Shown: positions 8,855-18,682, numbered from the stretch's first letter. The stretch is 64,000 nucleotides of DNA from Arthrobacter alpinus (GCF_001445575.1 NZ_CP013200.1:1860001-1924000); one strand, 5' to 3'. Numbers and translations: made by a program. The notes: generated by a model not told the origin, from the sequence alone.

Positions 8855-10282
8855 ATGAATGTCTCAGTCGTCTGGTTCCGTGATGACTTGCGCGTCGCTG
8901 ACAACCCGGCCTTGCTCGCGGCGGCAGCCGATGGTGGCGCCGTGGCACTGTATGTCCTTGATGAGGTCTCTGACGGAATCCGGCCACTGGGAGGGGCTGC
9001 GAAGTGGTGGTTGCATCACGCTCTCAAGGACCTGCGGAGCGAGTTGAACGCCTTGGGTATTCCCTTGCTGCTGCGCCGAGGCCCGGGAATCAAAGTGACG
9101 CAGGAGCTGCTCACCATGCTGGGGGCCACTGCCATCTATTGGAACCGCCGTTATGGAGGTCCCGAGCGTGCCGTGGATGGTGCGCTCAAGGAGTGGGCAC
9201 AGGAGACGGGGCTGCACGCCGAGAGTTTTCAGGCCAGCCTGCTGCATGAACCGTGGACGGTCACCACGGGCGCCGGGAATCCTTATCAAGTTTTCACACC
9301 GTTCTGGCGCACCGTTTCGGCCCATGATTTTCGGGCACCGCTGGGGAAGCCCGACGCCGGACGGGGCCTCACCGGGGAATTCTCTCCAGTTGCTTCCCTC
9401 ATGACTGAGGAGCTGGAGAGCTGGGCTCTGCTGCCCACCTCGCCAGATTGGGCCGGTGGACTGCGTGAGACATGGCGGCCCACGGCAGCGGCGGCTCAAG
9501 AACTGCTGGCAGATTTCCTCGAAGGTCCAGTGGGCGACTACTCGGATGCCCGGGACCGCCCGGACCAGCATGGCACCAGCCGTCTTTCTCCGTATCTACG
9601 GTGGGGCCAAATCAGCCCTTTCCAGGTGTGGGCGGCACTCGCGGAAACCCGGAGCGGCGGTTCCGCAACGGCTGGAGGAGTGGGGGCGGGATCGCCTGGC
9701 CCAAGCGTCTTTGCCTCCGAGCTGGGATGGCGAGAATTCTGCTGGCACCAGCTGTTCCACCATCCGGATCTAGCCACAGTGAATCTGCGCTCGCAGTTTG
9801 ACGCGTTCCCGTGGCGAACGGTCGGCTCTGACGCGCTGGCGCCGGACCACTTGTCAGCGTGGCAGCAGGGCAGGACCGGAATCCCACTCGTGGATGCTGG
9901 CCAGCGCGAATTGTGGCACACGGGGACCATGCACAACCGTGTGCGGATGGTCGCTGCCAGTTTCTTGGTTAAGAACCTGGGCTTCGATTGGCGGCTGGGG
10001 GAGCAGTGGTTCTGGGACACCCTGGTGGATGCAGATGCGGCGTCGAACCCCGCAAATTGGCAGTGGGTTGCCGGGTCCGGAGCCGATGCCGCGCCGTATT
10101 TCCGGATCTTCAACCCGGTGACCCAGGCCAAGAAATTTGATCCCATGGGCCGTTACGTCACTGCGTGGGTCCCTGAGCATGCCACGGCGCACTACCCCGA
10201 ACCGCTGGTGGACCTGCAGCAGAGCCGGCGGAACGCTCTGGAGGATTATGCCTCCATTAAGGCAGTACCCGTCGAGCCTTAA
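8855..10282 (+). CDS. phrB: deoxyribodipyrimidine photolyase (class I CPD photolyase)
   Basis: 475 residues. I chose the ATG at 8855 (GAAAGGC eight bases upstream) over a GTG at 8837. The start VVWFRDDLRVADNPAL is the antenna-domain signature. The FAD-binding domain includes SPYLRWGQISP, ELGWREFCWHQLF and GQRELWHTGTMHNRVRM, followed by the NPANWQWVAGSG and FNPVTQAKKFDP motifs. It repairs UV-induced cyclobutane pyrimidine dimers using blue light. It follows crtEb by 69 bp on the same strand and may be read with the carotenoid genes, which would join pigment protection and light repair. Confidence 0.93.
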   Translation: MNVSVVWFRDDLRVADNPALLAAAADGGAVALYVLDEVSDGIRPLGGAAKWWLHHALKDLRSELNALGIPLLLRRGPGIKVTQELLTMLGATAIYWNRRYGGPERAVDGALKEWAQETGLHAESFQASLLHEPWTVTTGAGNPYQVFTPFWRTVSAHDFRAPLGKPDAGRGLTGEFSPVASLMTEELESWALLPTSPDWAGGLRETWRPTAAAAQELLADFLEGPVGDYSDARDRPDQHGTSRLSPYLRWGQISPFQVWAALAETRSGGSATAGGVGAGSPGPSVFASELGWREFCWHQLFHHPDLATVNLRSQFDAFPWRTVGSDALAPDHLSAWQQGRTGIPLVDAGQRELWHTGTMHNRVRMVAASFLVKNLGFDWRLGEQWFWDTLVDADAASNPANWQWVAGSGADAAPYFRIFNPVTQAKKFDPMGRYVTAWVPEHATAHYPEPLVDLQQSRRNALEDYASIKAVPVEP

Positions 10283-10299
10283 TCTCATTATGTAAGATG
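10283..10299. promoter_or_regulatory. operator-like site upstream of leuB (LtbR/NdgR-type)
   Basis: The sequence TCTCATTATGTAAGATG lies 40 bp before the leuB start. It differs at one of 17 positions from the sequence before leuC at 37347-37363. The core is an inverted repeat TCTCA-N5-TRAGA. In C. glutamicum the IclR protein LtbR, and in Streptomyces NdgR, control leu genes; an IclR gene adjoins leuC here. Binding by that protein is inference. Confidence 0.65.
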
Positions 10300-10338
10300 A
10301 GTTGCCCATCATGTGGATGGTTTGGCTAGGCTGAATCT

Positions 10339-11406
10339 ATGAGCGCAACGATTGAAACAGCTGGCATGGACATTGCCGTAATTGCCGGCGACGGCATCGG
10401 CCCCGAGGTAACGGCAGAGGCCGTCAAGGTTCTGAAGAAGGTTAGCGCAGCAGAGGGTGTGGAGCTCAAGCTGACGGACTACTCACTCGGCGCCGAGCAC
10501 TGGCTGGCTACGGGTGAGACGCTGCCTGAATCCACCATTGAGGCCCTTCGCGGTCACGACGCCATCCTCTTCGGTGCCGTCGGTGCTGCTCCCGGGGACA
10601 CCTCCATCCCCTCAGGCTTGATTGAGCGCGAGATGCTCTTGAAGCTGCGCTTCAGCCTGGATCACTACGTGAACTTGCGCCCGTCCTTCTTGTACGACGG
10701 CGTGGCCTCGCCCTTGGCGAACCCCGGCAGCATTGATTTCATTGTGGTCCGCGAAGGCACCGAAGGTCCCTATGTTGGTAATGGCGGCGTGCTGCGTAAG
10801 GGCACCCCGCACGAGGTTGCTACCGAGGTTTCCGTCAACACGGCCTTCGGAGTGGAGCGGGTGGTGCGCGACGGTTTCCGACGCGCCAATGAGCGTCCTC
10901 GCAAGAAGCTGACGTATGTCCACAAGCACAACGTGCTGGTCTATGCCGGTCACTTGTGGAAGCGGACGGTTGAAGCCGTAGCGAAGGATTTCCCGGATGT
11001 AGCCGTTGATTACCTGCACGTGGATGCTGCCATGATCTTCCTGGTCACTGATCCCGCTCGCTTTGACGTCATTGTCACTGACAACCTGTTTGGCGATATC
11101 GTCACCGACCTGGCCGCGGCTGTCACCGGCGGCATCGGCCTAGCCGCCTCCGGCAACATCAACATGGACCGCACCGCGCCGTCCATGTTTGAGCCGGTCC
11201 ACGGATCGGCCCCGGACATTGCTGGTCAGCAAAAGGCTGACCCCACGGCAGCCATCCTTTCAGCGGCACTGTTGCTCCACCACTTGGATCACCATGGCGC
11301 AGCGGCCAAGATCGAGGCCGCTGTTGCAGCGGATGTGGCTAACCGCGATGCATCGTCACCGCGCACAACCAGCGCGATTGGTGACGCTATCGCGGCGGCC
11401 CTCTAA
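10339..11406 (+). CDS. leuB: 3-isopropylmalate dehydrogenase
   Basis: 355 residues, full length. It has the NAD-binding start [13 protein letters not shown], the substrate-arginine region [16 protein letters not shown], the catalytic lysine/aspartate region ([31 protein letters not shown]) and the adenine-site motif [12 protein letters not shown]. It oxidises and decarboxylates 3-isopropylmalate to the leucine precursor 2-oxoisocaproate. leuB stands apart from leuCD, which are 27 kb away, but the two share an upstream sequence motif. Confidence 0.97.
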   Translation: MSATIETAGMDIAVIAGDGIGPEVTAEAVKVLKKVSAAEGVELKLTDYSLGAEHWLATGETLPESTIEALRGHDAILFGAVGAAPGDTSIPSGLIEREMLLKLRFSLDHYVNLRPSFLYDGVASPLANPGSIDFIVVREGTEGPYVGNGGVLRKGTPHEVATEVSVNTAFGVERVVRDGFRRANERPRKKLTYVHKHNVLVYAGHLWKRTVEAVAKDFPDVAVDYLHVDAAMIFLVTDPARFDVIVTDNLFGDIVTDLAAAVTGGIGLAASGNINMDRTAPSMFEPVHGSAPDIAGQQKADPTAAILSAALLLHHLDHHGAAAKIEAAVAADVANRDASSPRTTSAIGDAIAAAL

Positions 11407-11602
11407 CGGCGTCGTACATGGCAGGAGCTTGAGGGTGTGCAACCGCGTCTGGCCCGGGAACGGTGGTAGGCAGGAGTAGGCTTAACTATTAGAGTGAGTG
11501 CACACTAACCGAAGGGTTTGCAGCGCTCATGCATGGTGCGCTGAACAGCATCAACACCCCGCGCCGGCATTGGCAGGGCGGTCACAACTTTGTGGAGGAA
11601 GC
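11407..11602. other. leuB-ilvE intergenic region, no gene seen
   Basis: 196 bp. No convincing reading frame or leader peptide rich in Leu, Ile or Val codons was found, and no strong terminator hairpin. It probably holds the ilvE promoter. The LtbR-like motif seen before leuB and leuC is absent. Confidence 0.5.
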
Positions 11603-12715
11603 ATGACCCAGAACGCCAGTGAGCTGAGCTTTTCCCAGCAGCTCAATGAGAACCCGAAGAGCAGCGCAGACCGTGAGGCCATTTTGGCTAACCCCGGGTT
11701 TGGCGACTACTTTACGGATCACACTGCCGTGGTGGACTTCAAGGTTGATGCGCAGGGCGAGGGTGGCTGGCAGAACGCTCGTATTGAGCCGTACGGCCCC
11801 ATCATGATGGATCCGGCCGCCGCTGTGCTGCACTACGGCCAGGAAATTTTCGAGGGCATGAAGGCCTACCGGCACGCCGACGGTTCCGTGTGGACGTTCC
11901 GTGCTGAAGCGAATGCCGCCCGCCTGAACACCTCGGCCCGCCGTCTGGCTCTGCCGGAACTGCCGCCGGAGACGTTCCTGGAATCACTGCGCCAGCTGGT
12001 ATCGGTGGATCAGCAGTGGGTTCCGTCGGGTGATGGGGAGGCGTTGTACCTGCGTCCGTTCATGATCGCCACGGAGGCGTTCTTGGGTGTGCGTCCGGCC
12101 CGCGAAGTGTCCTACCGTGTTATTGCCTCACCGGCTGGTAACTACTTTGGTGGGGAACTGAAGCCCGTTTCAATCTGGCTGACCACTACCTACGCCCGCG
12201 CTGGCGCCGGTGGCACGGGCGAGGCGAAGTGTGGTGGTAACTACGCCGCATCGCTGATCGCTCAGATGGAAGCTGAGGCCAACGGCTGCAAGCAGGTGTT
12301 GTTCCTGGATCCGTTCAATGACAACGCTGTGGAAGAGCTCGGCGGCATGAACGTGTTCTTCGTGTTCAAGGATGGCACGCTGGTCACCCCGGAACTCAAT
12401 GGCCACATTCTCCACGGCATCACCCGTTCCTCCGTTCTGCAGCTGGCTGTTGACCGCGGCATGGCCGTGCAGGAACGTAAAATCACCATCGACGAGTGGC
12501 GTGACGGTGTGGCCTCGGGTGACATCACCGAAGTGTTCGCCTGTGGCACCGCTGCCGTCATCACCCCGATTGGTGAGCTGAAGACCGCTGAGGGCTCCAT
12601 TGCCTCGCCGGCTCAGGGCATTGGCGAGGTCACTGCCGCCATCCGCGAGCAGCTGCTGGGCATCCAGACAGGCGCTGTCGAGGACCTGCACGGCTGGCTG
12701 ACTCGCCTGGCGTAG
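11603..12715 (+). CDS. ilvE: branched-chain amino acid aminotransferase
   Basis: 370 residues from the ATG at 11603, with GGAGGAA six bases upstream. Motifs include GQEIFEGMKAYRHADG, the arginine region RAEANAARLNTSARRL, the PLP lysine in GEAKCGGNYAASL, and GGMNVFFVF near the C-terminal third. It is a class IV PLP transaminase that makes Leu, Ile and Val from their 2-oxo acids. It lies next to leuB and completes the leucine pathway with it. Confidence 0.96.
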   Translation: MTQNASELSFSQQLNENPKSSADREAILANPGFGDYFTDHTAVVDFKVDAQGEGGWQNARIEPYGPIMMDPAAAVLHYGQEIFEGMKAYRHADGSVWTFRAEANAARLNTSARRLALPELPPETFLESLRQLVSVDQQWVPSGDGEALYLRPFMIATEAFLGVRPAREVSYRVIASPAGNYFGGELKPVSIWLTTTYARAGAGGTGEAKCGGNYAASLIAQMEAEANGCKQVLFLDPFNDNAVEELGGMNVFFVFKDGTLVTPELNGHILHGITRSSVLQLAVDRGMAVQERKITIDEWRDGVASGDITEVFACGTAAVITPIGELKTAEGSIASPAQGIGEVTAAIREQLLGIQTGAVEDLHGWLTRLA

Positions 12716-12742
12716 TCTTCCCGGCTACTGCTGCTCTAGATC

Positions 12743-12802
12743 TGAGCCCGAGTACGCTTTCTGAGACCGGTATTCCGGTGTCAGAAAGCGTACTCGGGCT
12801 CA
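12743..12802. terminator. 60-nt long-hairpin terminator, family member A
   Basis: Two exact 22-bp arms, 12743-12764 and 12781-12802, enclose a loop that itself pairs (ACCGG-TATT-CCGGT). A T tract follows at 12804-12810. It sits between the converging ilvE and MscS genes and can serve both strands. Its sequence matches the hairpin at 21063-21122 at 47 of 60 positions, and eight of the thirteen differences form four compensating base-pair swaps. Confidence 0.9.
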
Positions 12803-12876
12803 TCTTTTTTGCCAGCGGACGACGGCGGACCCCTCTCCTGGGTGCACAGCCTCGCCTCTGCTGTGCACCCAGGTGC

Positions 12877-13962
12877 CTACACCAGCTCGATGCTGGGGGT
12901 CGGCCGGTTTCGTGTGGCGCCCATGTCATTGATTGGGCCCTGTTCCCACCGCTGACGCGGGATCGATTGGGTGTGCAGGCTCTGGATTTGCTCGAGCATG
13001 GACTCTCGGATGAGGCAGCGCAAGTCCCAGAGATCGCCGCTGTCGTTGGCGCTGACGACGATCCGGAGCCGGATTTCGCCGTTGGTAGCGTCGGTTACTT
13101 CGAGCTTTCCGGTGCGTCCGTCCCACAATGGTGTTTCGGCAAGGAGCTCCGCCAGATGCTGCCTGAGCTGGGCAACGGGAGCCTGCCAATCGACGTCGAA
13201 CTCCACGCTACCCATGATCTTGGGGCTGTTCCGCGTCCAGTTTTCAAACGGCGTAGTAGTGAAGTAGGTGGATGGCAGAATGAGCATCCGCTCGTCCCAA
13301 ACACGCACCACCACATAGGTCATGGTGATTTCCTCTACTCGACCCCACAGGCCCTCCACCACAACCACATCGTCAATGCGGAGAGCGTCCGTAAAGGCTA
13401 GTTGAACGCCGGCGAAGACGTTGGAGAGCGAGCTTTGCACGGCTAGACCGGCGACGATTGAGATCAGCCCGGCGGAGGCCAGAATTCCCGTACCCAGCGC
13501 CCTGACCTCGGGAATGGTCAGCAGCAGCCCGGCAACTGCGAGTGTGATCACCAGTGCGCTGATGACGCGGCGGCCAAGACTGATTTGGGTGGTGAGCCGG
13601 CGGCGGCGTTTGCTGTCGGTGACACGTCTCGTGAAGTGGCGTAGCACCAGCCGTTCTGCCACCACAAGAGCTGCCAGCATCAGCCAGCACAGGGCAGCAA
13701 TTAAGCCGACCATGAGGGCAAAGTCCACTGGCTCAAACCACGGGTAGCCGGTGGCTGTCGCTCCCAGCGCGATCCGCAGCCCTAAGGACAGCAGGACTAC
13801 GAAGACGGGAGCCTTGGCCAGCTTCGAGCGTTGTTGGAAGTCAGCAATTTTGCGGAAAGCCTGGTTCGCGGCGAACCTCAATAGGAACGTCAGCACGAGT
13901 GCGGCGACGATCGCAGCCACAATGGCCAGGATGGGCATGATGCTTGTTTCCAATGAATCCAT
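12877..13962 (-). CDS. mechanosensitive ion channel, MscS family
   Basis: 361 residues from the ATG at 13962, with an AGGA eight bases upstream. The frame extends further upstream but without a good start signal. It has an N-terminal membrane segment (residues 8-29), two further segments, and the pore-lining helix region ILASAGLISIVAGLAVQSSLSNVFAG. The MscS beta domain follows (FTDALRIDDVVVVEGLWGRV) and a C-terminal alpha/beta domain. It should open under membrane tension to release solutes on osmotic downshock. It converges on ilvE across terminator A. Confidence 0.92.
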   Translation of the reverse strand: MDSLETSIMPILAIVAAIVAALVLTFLLRFAANQAFRKIADFQQRSKLAKAPVFVVLLSLGLRIALGATATGYPWFEPVDFALMVGLIAALCWLMLAALVVAERLVLRHFTRRVTDSKRRRRLTTQISLGRRVISALVITLAVAGLLLTIPEVRALGTGILASAGLISIVAGLAVQSSLSNVFAGVQLAFTDALRIDDVVVVEGLWGRVEEITMTYVVVRVWDERMLILPSTYFTTTPFENWTRNSPKIMGSVEFDVDWQAPVAQLRQHLAELLAETPLWDGRTGKLEVTDATNGEIRLRIVVSANDSGDLWDLRCLIRESMLEQIQSLHTQSIPRQRWEQGPINDMGATRNRPTPSIELV

Positions 13963-14063
13963 CGTTTGATCCTGACAGAGGACTCTGGGAGTAAGTTCAA
14001 CGAGGCGTGGGTGGGCGCTGGACCCAGCCACCACCCACGCACTTTGCCGATACACTAAACCAC

Positions 14064-14840
14064 ATGCGTATAGCCCGATTTGTTGTTGATAATGACCCCA
14101 TGTACGGCATTGTGGAAGGGGAGCCCGGCAGTGAAATTGTCACTGTCATCAAGGGCGATCCCTTCTTTAATGGCGTCGAACGAACCGCCGTCAAGCACCC
14201 GCTGATCGATGTGCGCCTCGTGGCACCGATCATCCCGCGCAGCAAAGTCATCGGCGTTGGTCGCAACTTTGCCGATCACGCCCGCGAGCTCGGCAACGAG
14301 GTGCCTGAGAGCCCGTTGCTGTTCCTCAAGCCCAACACCTCCGTGATTGGCCCGAACGAGCCGATCGTCCTGCCCGAATTCTCCGAAGAAGTTTCCTACG
14401 AAGCCGAGCTGTGTGTGGTCATTGGACGCATCTGCAAGGATGTTCCGGAAGAGCGCGTGGACGAGGTCATCTTCGGCTACACCTGCGGCAATGACTTGAC
14501 CGCCCGCGATGTTCAGGCCGGCGATGGCCAGTGGGCCCGCGCCAAGGGTTTCGACACCGCGGCACCCCTGGGCCCGTGGATTGAAACCGAACTGGACCCC
14601 GACGACGTCGACATCAAGGGCTGGCTCAACGGCGAACTCCGCCAGGACGGCAACTCCAACCAGATGGTCCGCAGCGTCCGCGAGCTCGTCTCGCTCGTCT
14701 CCCACGCGTTCACGCTGCTCCCGGGCGACGTCATCATGACCGGCACCCCTGCCGGCGTGGATCTGGTGCAGGCAGGCGACCGCTACGACATCGAAATCGA
14801 GGGCATTGGCCGCCTCTCCAACCCGGTGGTTCGCCGCTAG
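14064..14840 (+). CDS. fumarylacetoacetate hydrolase family protein
   Basis: 258 residues. The FAH fold shows KVIGVGRNFADHARELG, the metal-binding glutamates in SYEAELCVVIGR and the aspartate in GYTCGNDLTARDVQ, and the ending LLPGDVIMTGTPAGV. The family includes acylpyruvases, oxaloacetate decarboxylases and 2-hydroxyheptadienedioate isomerases; which reaction applies cannot be told. The start at 14064 gives the usual RIARF opening; no strong ribosome site is visible. Its position between ilvE and gltX is one I recall as usual in Arthrobacter, although unrelated genes separate it from gltX here. Confidence 0.92.
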   Translation: MRIARFVVDNDPMYGIVEGEPGSEIVTVIKGDPFFNGVERTAVKHPLIDVRLVAPIIPRSKVIGVGRNFADHARELGNEVPESPLLFLKPNTSVIGPNEPIVLPEFSEEVSYEAELCVVIGRICKDVPEERVDEVIFGYTCGNDLTARDVQAGDGQWARAKGFDTAAPLGPWIETELDPDDVDIKGWLNGELRQDGNSNQMVRSVRELVSLVSHAFTLLPGDVIMTGTPAGVDLVQAGDRYDIEIEGIGRLSNPVVRR

Positions 14841-14952
14841 TCCCCAGCTCCTCCCTAACCTCGTACCTCGGCCAGGGAACCCTCGGAGCTGTGGGCCCAA
14901 CACACCAGCAAGTTGGTTCCGGGGCCCTCGCGGCTGTGGGCCCATGCTGCAT

Positions 14953-14984
14953 GTGCCGCCGTCGTGAACGTTCGACGGCGGCAC
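14953..14984 (+). terminator. hairpin terminator after the FAH-family gene
   Basis: Arms GTGCCGCCGTCG and CGACGGCGGCAC (12 bp) enclose an 8-base loop and are followed by a short mixed pyrimidine stretch. Just before it are two near-identical 19-bp copies (14881-14899 and 14926-14944, ending GCTGTGGGCCCA), a small direct repeat of unknown meaning. Confidence 0.6.
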
Positions 14985-15030
14985 TTCGGCTTTGGGTGCC
15001 TGCTGCCTGCCGCTGGGGCTGGGCAGATGA

Positions 15031-15042
15031 CAACTTTAGTTG
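15031..15042. promoter_or_regulatory. palindrome upstream of kinase-regulator operon
   Basis: CAACTTTAGTTG has perfect CAACT/AGTTG arms and lies 38 bp before the kinase start. A site of this kind often serves self-regulation by a NarL-type response regulator, and such a gene is the second in the operon. The regulator that binds is inferred. Confidence 0.45.
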
Positions 15043-15079
15043 GATGTGCCGGAATGGCACTGAAAAATAGGCTCAACGT

Positions 15080-16320
15080 ATGAAAACAAAAATGTTGTCC
15101 CCCGAGAGCCCTTGGCGCACGGTTCTGTTGGTCCTTGCTGTGGCCGCGGCCGATTTTCTGATGTCCCTGATCGTTCTCGGAACTGGGCTGGAAAACGGCA
15201 CCGTTCCGGACAGCGGGGACGCTGGTATTGAGTGGATCAGGTATGCCATTGCCCCGGTCCTGGCCCCGTTGGGAGCCGTTGCGTTGATCTGGCGTCACCG
15301 CTTCCCCAAATCCGTGGCTACAGCGGCAGCCGTTTTGGGCGCCCTGTCCTTCAGTGGATTCGCGTTCTTCGTGGCGCTCTTCCTGCTGGCCAGACGCAGG
15401 TTGGACGGGTGGGTTGCTGCCGCTATTGTCCTGTGCGTTGCTGCCGAGGCGTTCGTGGGAATAGAGCCGTTGAGTTGGGACGTTGCTTTGATATACGTTT
15501 TGCTGCTCGCGGCCATTGCTGTCTGGGGCGCTTACCGCGGCCAGCGAGCAAGGAGCCTTGAAGCGCGCTTGGTTTCCCTGAGGGAACGGGCCGAGCACGC
15601 TGAGGCAGAACGAGTTGCCGATACCGAACGTACCCAGCTTGCCGAACGCCATAGGATTGCCCGCGAAATGCACGACACCTTGGCCCATAGGATGTCGCTG
15701 GTGGCTGTCCAAGCCGCGGCACTGCAGGTAGCTGCCGCGGATGAAGAAACCGCCGACGCCGCGAAGCTCATTCGAGAAACGGCCCATGCGGCGCTCGGTG
15801 AGCTCCGCGATGTGCTCGGTGTTTTGCACGAAGACGGCACCGCGATAGCGGTAGCTGAGAATACCCGCACGGCACCGGCAGGAATTGACCAGATTGGCGC
15901 CCTCGTGGCCGAGTGGCGGCTGGCCGGCTTGAAAATCGACTACACGCCCAACCCCGAGCTGACTGTGGGGATTGCCGACGCGCCCAGCCGGGCAGCGTAC
16001 CGGGTGGTGCAGGAAGGAATTACCAATGTGGCCCGTCATGCTCCCGAGGGGTAGCGGTTGTGACACTTGAGCTGCGTGCCACGGATCCAGATGGCACTGA
16101 TCCAGACGGCACAGAACTTGTCGTCTCAGTCGTGAACGGCCTCGGTGGATCTGGCGAACCTGCAGTGGGAGCCGGTCTTGGCCTGATCGGGCTGGCAGAA
16201 CGAGTCCACCTCCTAGGCGGCGCCTTGGAGTATGGCCCAACAGCGTCCGGTTTTGAATTGAGTGCAGTCATTCCGCTCCAGCAGCCGGTCCATGCCGACG
16301 TCAGTGATGTGGATCCGTGA
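15080..16320 (+). CDS. sensor histidine kinase (HisKA_3 type), probable -1 frameshift
   Basis: The N-terminal 155 residues hold five or six hydrophobic segments, then a coiled linker and the phosphoacceptor motif RHRIAREMHDTLAHRMSLV. The N box is AYRVVQEGITNVARHA. The frame as written stops at 16052-16054 just past it. Adding one G to the run 16048-16051 restores HAPEGVAVVTLEL and continues to 16320 with the glycine box GLGLIGLAERVHLLGG, for a 413-residue kinase. The stop overlaps the regulator start. The lost base is in a G run, so assembly error is likely. Confidence 0.88.
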
Positions 16321-16976
16321 TGGAAAAGATCCGCGTCATTGTGGCCGACGACGAGCAACTGGTCCGTGCTGCCCTGGTCACGATGGTCAATTCCCGCCCC
16401 GATATGGAGGTGGTGGGCGAGGCCGCCAACGGCCCTCTTGCGGTGAGGTGTGCGCAAACGCAACGGTCCGACGTCGTCCTCATGGATGTGCGGATGCCCG
16501 GCGGGGATGGCATCGGCGCCACAGCGCAACTGCGCGCCCTGCCCCAGCCGCCGCAGGTACTGGTGCTGACCACCTTTGATCTTGACGACTACGTTTTTGC
16601 GGCGCTGGAGGCCGGTGCAGCGGGGTTTCTGCTCAAGGACACGGACCCGGACCGGCTATTTCATGCCATTCGAGCGGTAGCAGCGGGGGAGGGCATTCTG
16701 GCACCGACCGTGACGAGGCGGCTTATTGAGCGGACTCGGGAGCGGGCTACGGCGGCGAAATCGATGCTTGCTGTGGCGCGGCTGGAACTACTGACGGCGC
16801 GTGAGGCGGAGGTGCTGGACGCCGTGGCACAGGGGATGAGTAATGACGGGATTGCCCAGCACCTCTTTGTGAGCGAAGGGACCGTCAAGACGCACATGTC
16901 GCGGATTCTGGCGAAGCTGGGGTTGGAGAACCGCGTGCAAGCGGCGCTGCTTTTTCGGGACTCCCGGTCCCACTAA
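16320..16976 (+). CDS. response regulator, NarL/LuxR family
   Basis: 218 residues from the ATG at 16320; a GTG one codon earlier is possible. The receiver starts IRVIVADDEQLVRAAL, has the phosphoacceptor aspartate in VVLMDVRMPGGDG and the conserved lysine in GFLLKDTDP. The C-terminal LuxR helix-turn-helix reads LTAREAEVLDAVAQGMSN through VKTHMSRILAKLGL. It is coupled to the kinase before it. Target genes are unknown; the palindrome at 15031-15042 suggests control of its own operon, and the permease downstream is a possible target. Confidence 0.93.
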   Translation: MEKIRVIVADDEQLVRAALVTMVNSRPDMEVVGEAANGPLAVRCAQTQRSDVVLMDVRMPGGDGIGATAQLRALPQPPQVLVLTTFDLDDYVFAALEAGAAGFLLKDTDPDRLFHAIRAVAAGEGILAPTVTRRLIERTRERATAAKSMLAVARLELLTAREAEVLDAVAQGMSNDGIAQHLFVSEGTVKTHMSRILAKLGLENRVQAALLFRDSRSH

Positions 16977-17210
16977 CACTTTCTTGACGAATGTCCGAAG
17001 AAATGAATGCCGCCAAAACTAGCTGAATCTGACCCAGTCCCATCCCATGTTCTGCTATCCCAGACAGAAAGTGTGCCAAAAGCATGTGAGGGGCATCACG
17101 CACATATTTTGTTGTAGTACGCTTGTGTAGCCCTTTAGGGCCATATTTGTGACAAAACCACGAATCTTTGGCTTATTGAACACGGGTGAACCTCGACTTA
17201 AGGATTTTGC
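16977..17210. other. intergenic region before the permease gene
   Basis: 234 bp with no gene. It should contain the permease promoter. The only clear signal is AAGGA seven bases before the GTG start. No riboswitch or strong hairpin was recognised. Confidence 0.5.
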
Positions 17211-18656
17211 GTGTCACAAGACATTACGGACACAGCTTCCACGGCACCCGTGGCTGGAGACATCACCGCTGAGGGTTACCAAAAGACGCTTTCCCGGCGG
17301 CACGTGACAATGATCGCCATGGGTGGGGCCATCGGCGTCGGGCTCTTCATGGGTGCTGGTGGGCGCCTTGCCTCAACGGGGCCGGCACTGATCTTCTCGT
17401 ACGCCATCGCCGGGGTTATCGCGTACCTGCTCATGCGGGCACTGGGTGAACTCATCATGTACCGGCAAACCTCGGGGTCCTTTGTGTCCTACGCCGGTGA
17501 GTTGTTCGGCAAAAAAGGTGCGTACCTTTCCGGTTGGATGTACTTCATCAACTGGGCCATGACAGGTGTGGCTGAGCTGATTGCCATTGGCCTGTACTTC
17601 CAATATTTCTTTCCCGGCGTACCGACGGCAATAAGCGCTCTGTGTGCATTGGCGTTGCTTGTGGCCGTGAACTTGCTGAGCGTCAAAGCGTTCGGTGAAT
17701 TTGAATTCTGGGCGTCCTGCTTGAAGGTCGGGGCCATTGTGATCTTCCTGGTGGTTGGTACCGCCATGGTCATCATGAATACCCAAGTGGGTGCATCGCA
17801 TGCCACCGTCAGTAACTTGTTCAGCGCCGAGGGAGGCATGTTCCCCAAGGGGGGCCTCGTCATGATCCTGGTGCTAAACGCCGTGATCTTCGCTTACAAC
17901 GCCATCGAACTGGTCGGCATTACCGCCGGTGAGATGAAGAATCCCGAACGCGAAGTACCCAAGGCGATTCGCGCCGTCGTACTGCGCATTGTGGTGTTTT
18001 ACGTCGGCTCGGTCACCCTGCTGGCCATGATCATGCCCTCGGATCAGTACAAGTCCGGCGAGAGCCCGTTCGTGACGGTGTTCGCCACGATGGGTCTGGA
18101 TTGGGTTGGCTCGGTGATGAACTTTGTGGTCATCACCGCCGCGCTATCCTCGTGTAATTCCGGGCTGTATTCGATTGGGCGCATCTTCCGCACCATGGCC
18201 AACAACGGCCACGCCCCGGCCTGGCTGACCAAGATGTCCTCGCACCATGTCCCGTATGCCGCCATTCTGAGCATCGCCGGAGTCTACGTGGTGGGTGTGC
18301 TGGCTAACATTTGGCTGGGTGGCTCGCACGCGTTTGACCTTGCCCTGAACACCGCCTCGATTGGTGTGATCTTCACGTGGGCCTCGATCTTTGCGTGCCA
18401 GATCATGCTGCGTCGCAAGAAGGGCAACGTCTCCTCGCTGCCCATGCCGGGCTCACCGTGGACCAGCTGGATTGGCCTGATCGCGCTGCTGGCCATCACC
18501 GTCCTCATCGGCTTCGACACCATGACGGCCGCAGACGGCAGCGTCTACTTGCTGGGCCTGTGGACGCTGTGCGCCATCCCGGTGTTTGCCATCATCCTCT
18601 GGTTCGGTTGGCAGTTCGTGAAGAAGAACGAACCGAAAAACGCCCTATTCAGCTGA
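17211..18656 (+). CDS. amino acid permease (APC superfamily, AAT family)
   Basis: 481 residues from a GTG start with AAGGA upstream. About 12 membrane segments follow a short cytoplasmic N-terminus. The family start TLSRRHVTMIAMGGAIGVGL and GSGLF-like variant GLFMGAGG are clear, with ELIMYRQTSGSFVSYAGE and GITAGEMKNPEREVPKAI later. It should import an amino acid by proton symport. Similar proteins carry asparagine, GABA, or D-Ala/D-Ser/Gly; the substrate cannot be settled here. A large hairpin follows it. Confidence 0.9.
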   Translation: MSQDITDTASTAPVAGDITAEGYQKTLSRRHVTMIAMGGAIGVGLFMGAGGRLASTGPALIFSYAIAGVIAYLLMRALGELIMYRQTSGSFVSYAGELFGKKGAYLSGWMYFINWAMTGVAELIAIGLYFQYFFPGVPTAISALCALALLVAVNLLSVKAFGEFEFWASCLKVGAIVIFLVVGTAMVIMNTQVGASHATVSNLFSAEGGMFPKGGLVMILVLNAVIFAYNAIELVGITAGEMKNPEREVPKAIRAVVLRIVVFYVGSVTLLAMIMPSDQYKSGESPFVTVFATMGLDWVGSVMNFVVITAALSSCNSGLYSIGRIFRTMANNGHAPAWLTKMSSHHVPYAAILSIAGVYVVGVLANIWLGGSHAFDLALNTASIGVIFTWASIFACQIMLRRKKGNVSSLPMPGSPWTSWIGLIALLAITVLIGFDTMTAADGSVYLLGLWTLCAIPVFAIILWFGWQFVKKNEPKNALFS

Positions 18657-18682
18657 CGCTTCCCGAACAGGAGCCGGACGCT

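Noticed and set aside
14855-16240. Antisense frame of 461 codons over the frameshifted kinase
   Set aside because: The plus strand carries clear H box, N box and G box motifs; the antisense product looks like no protein family.
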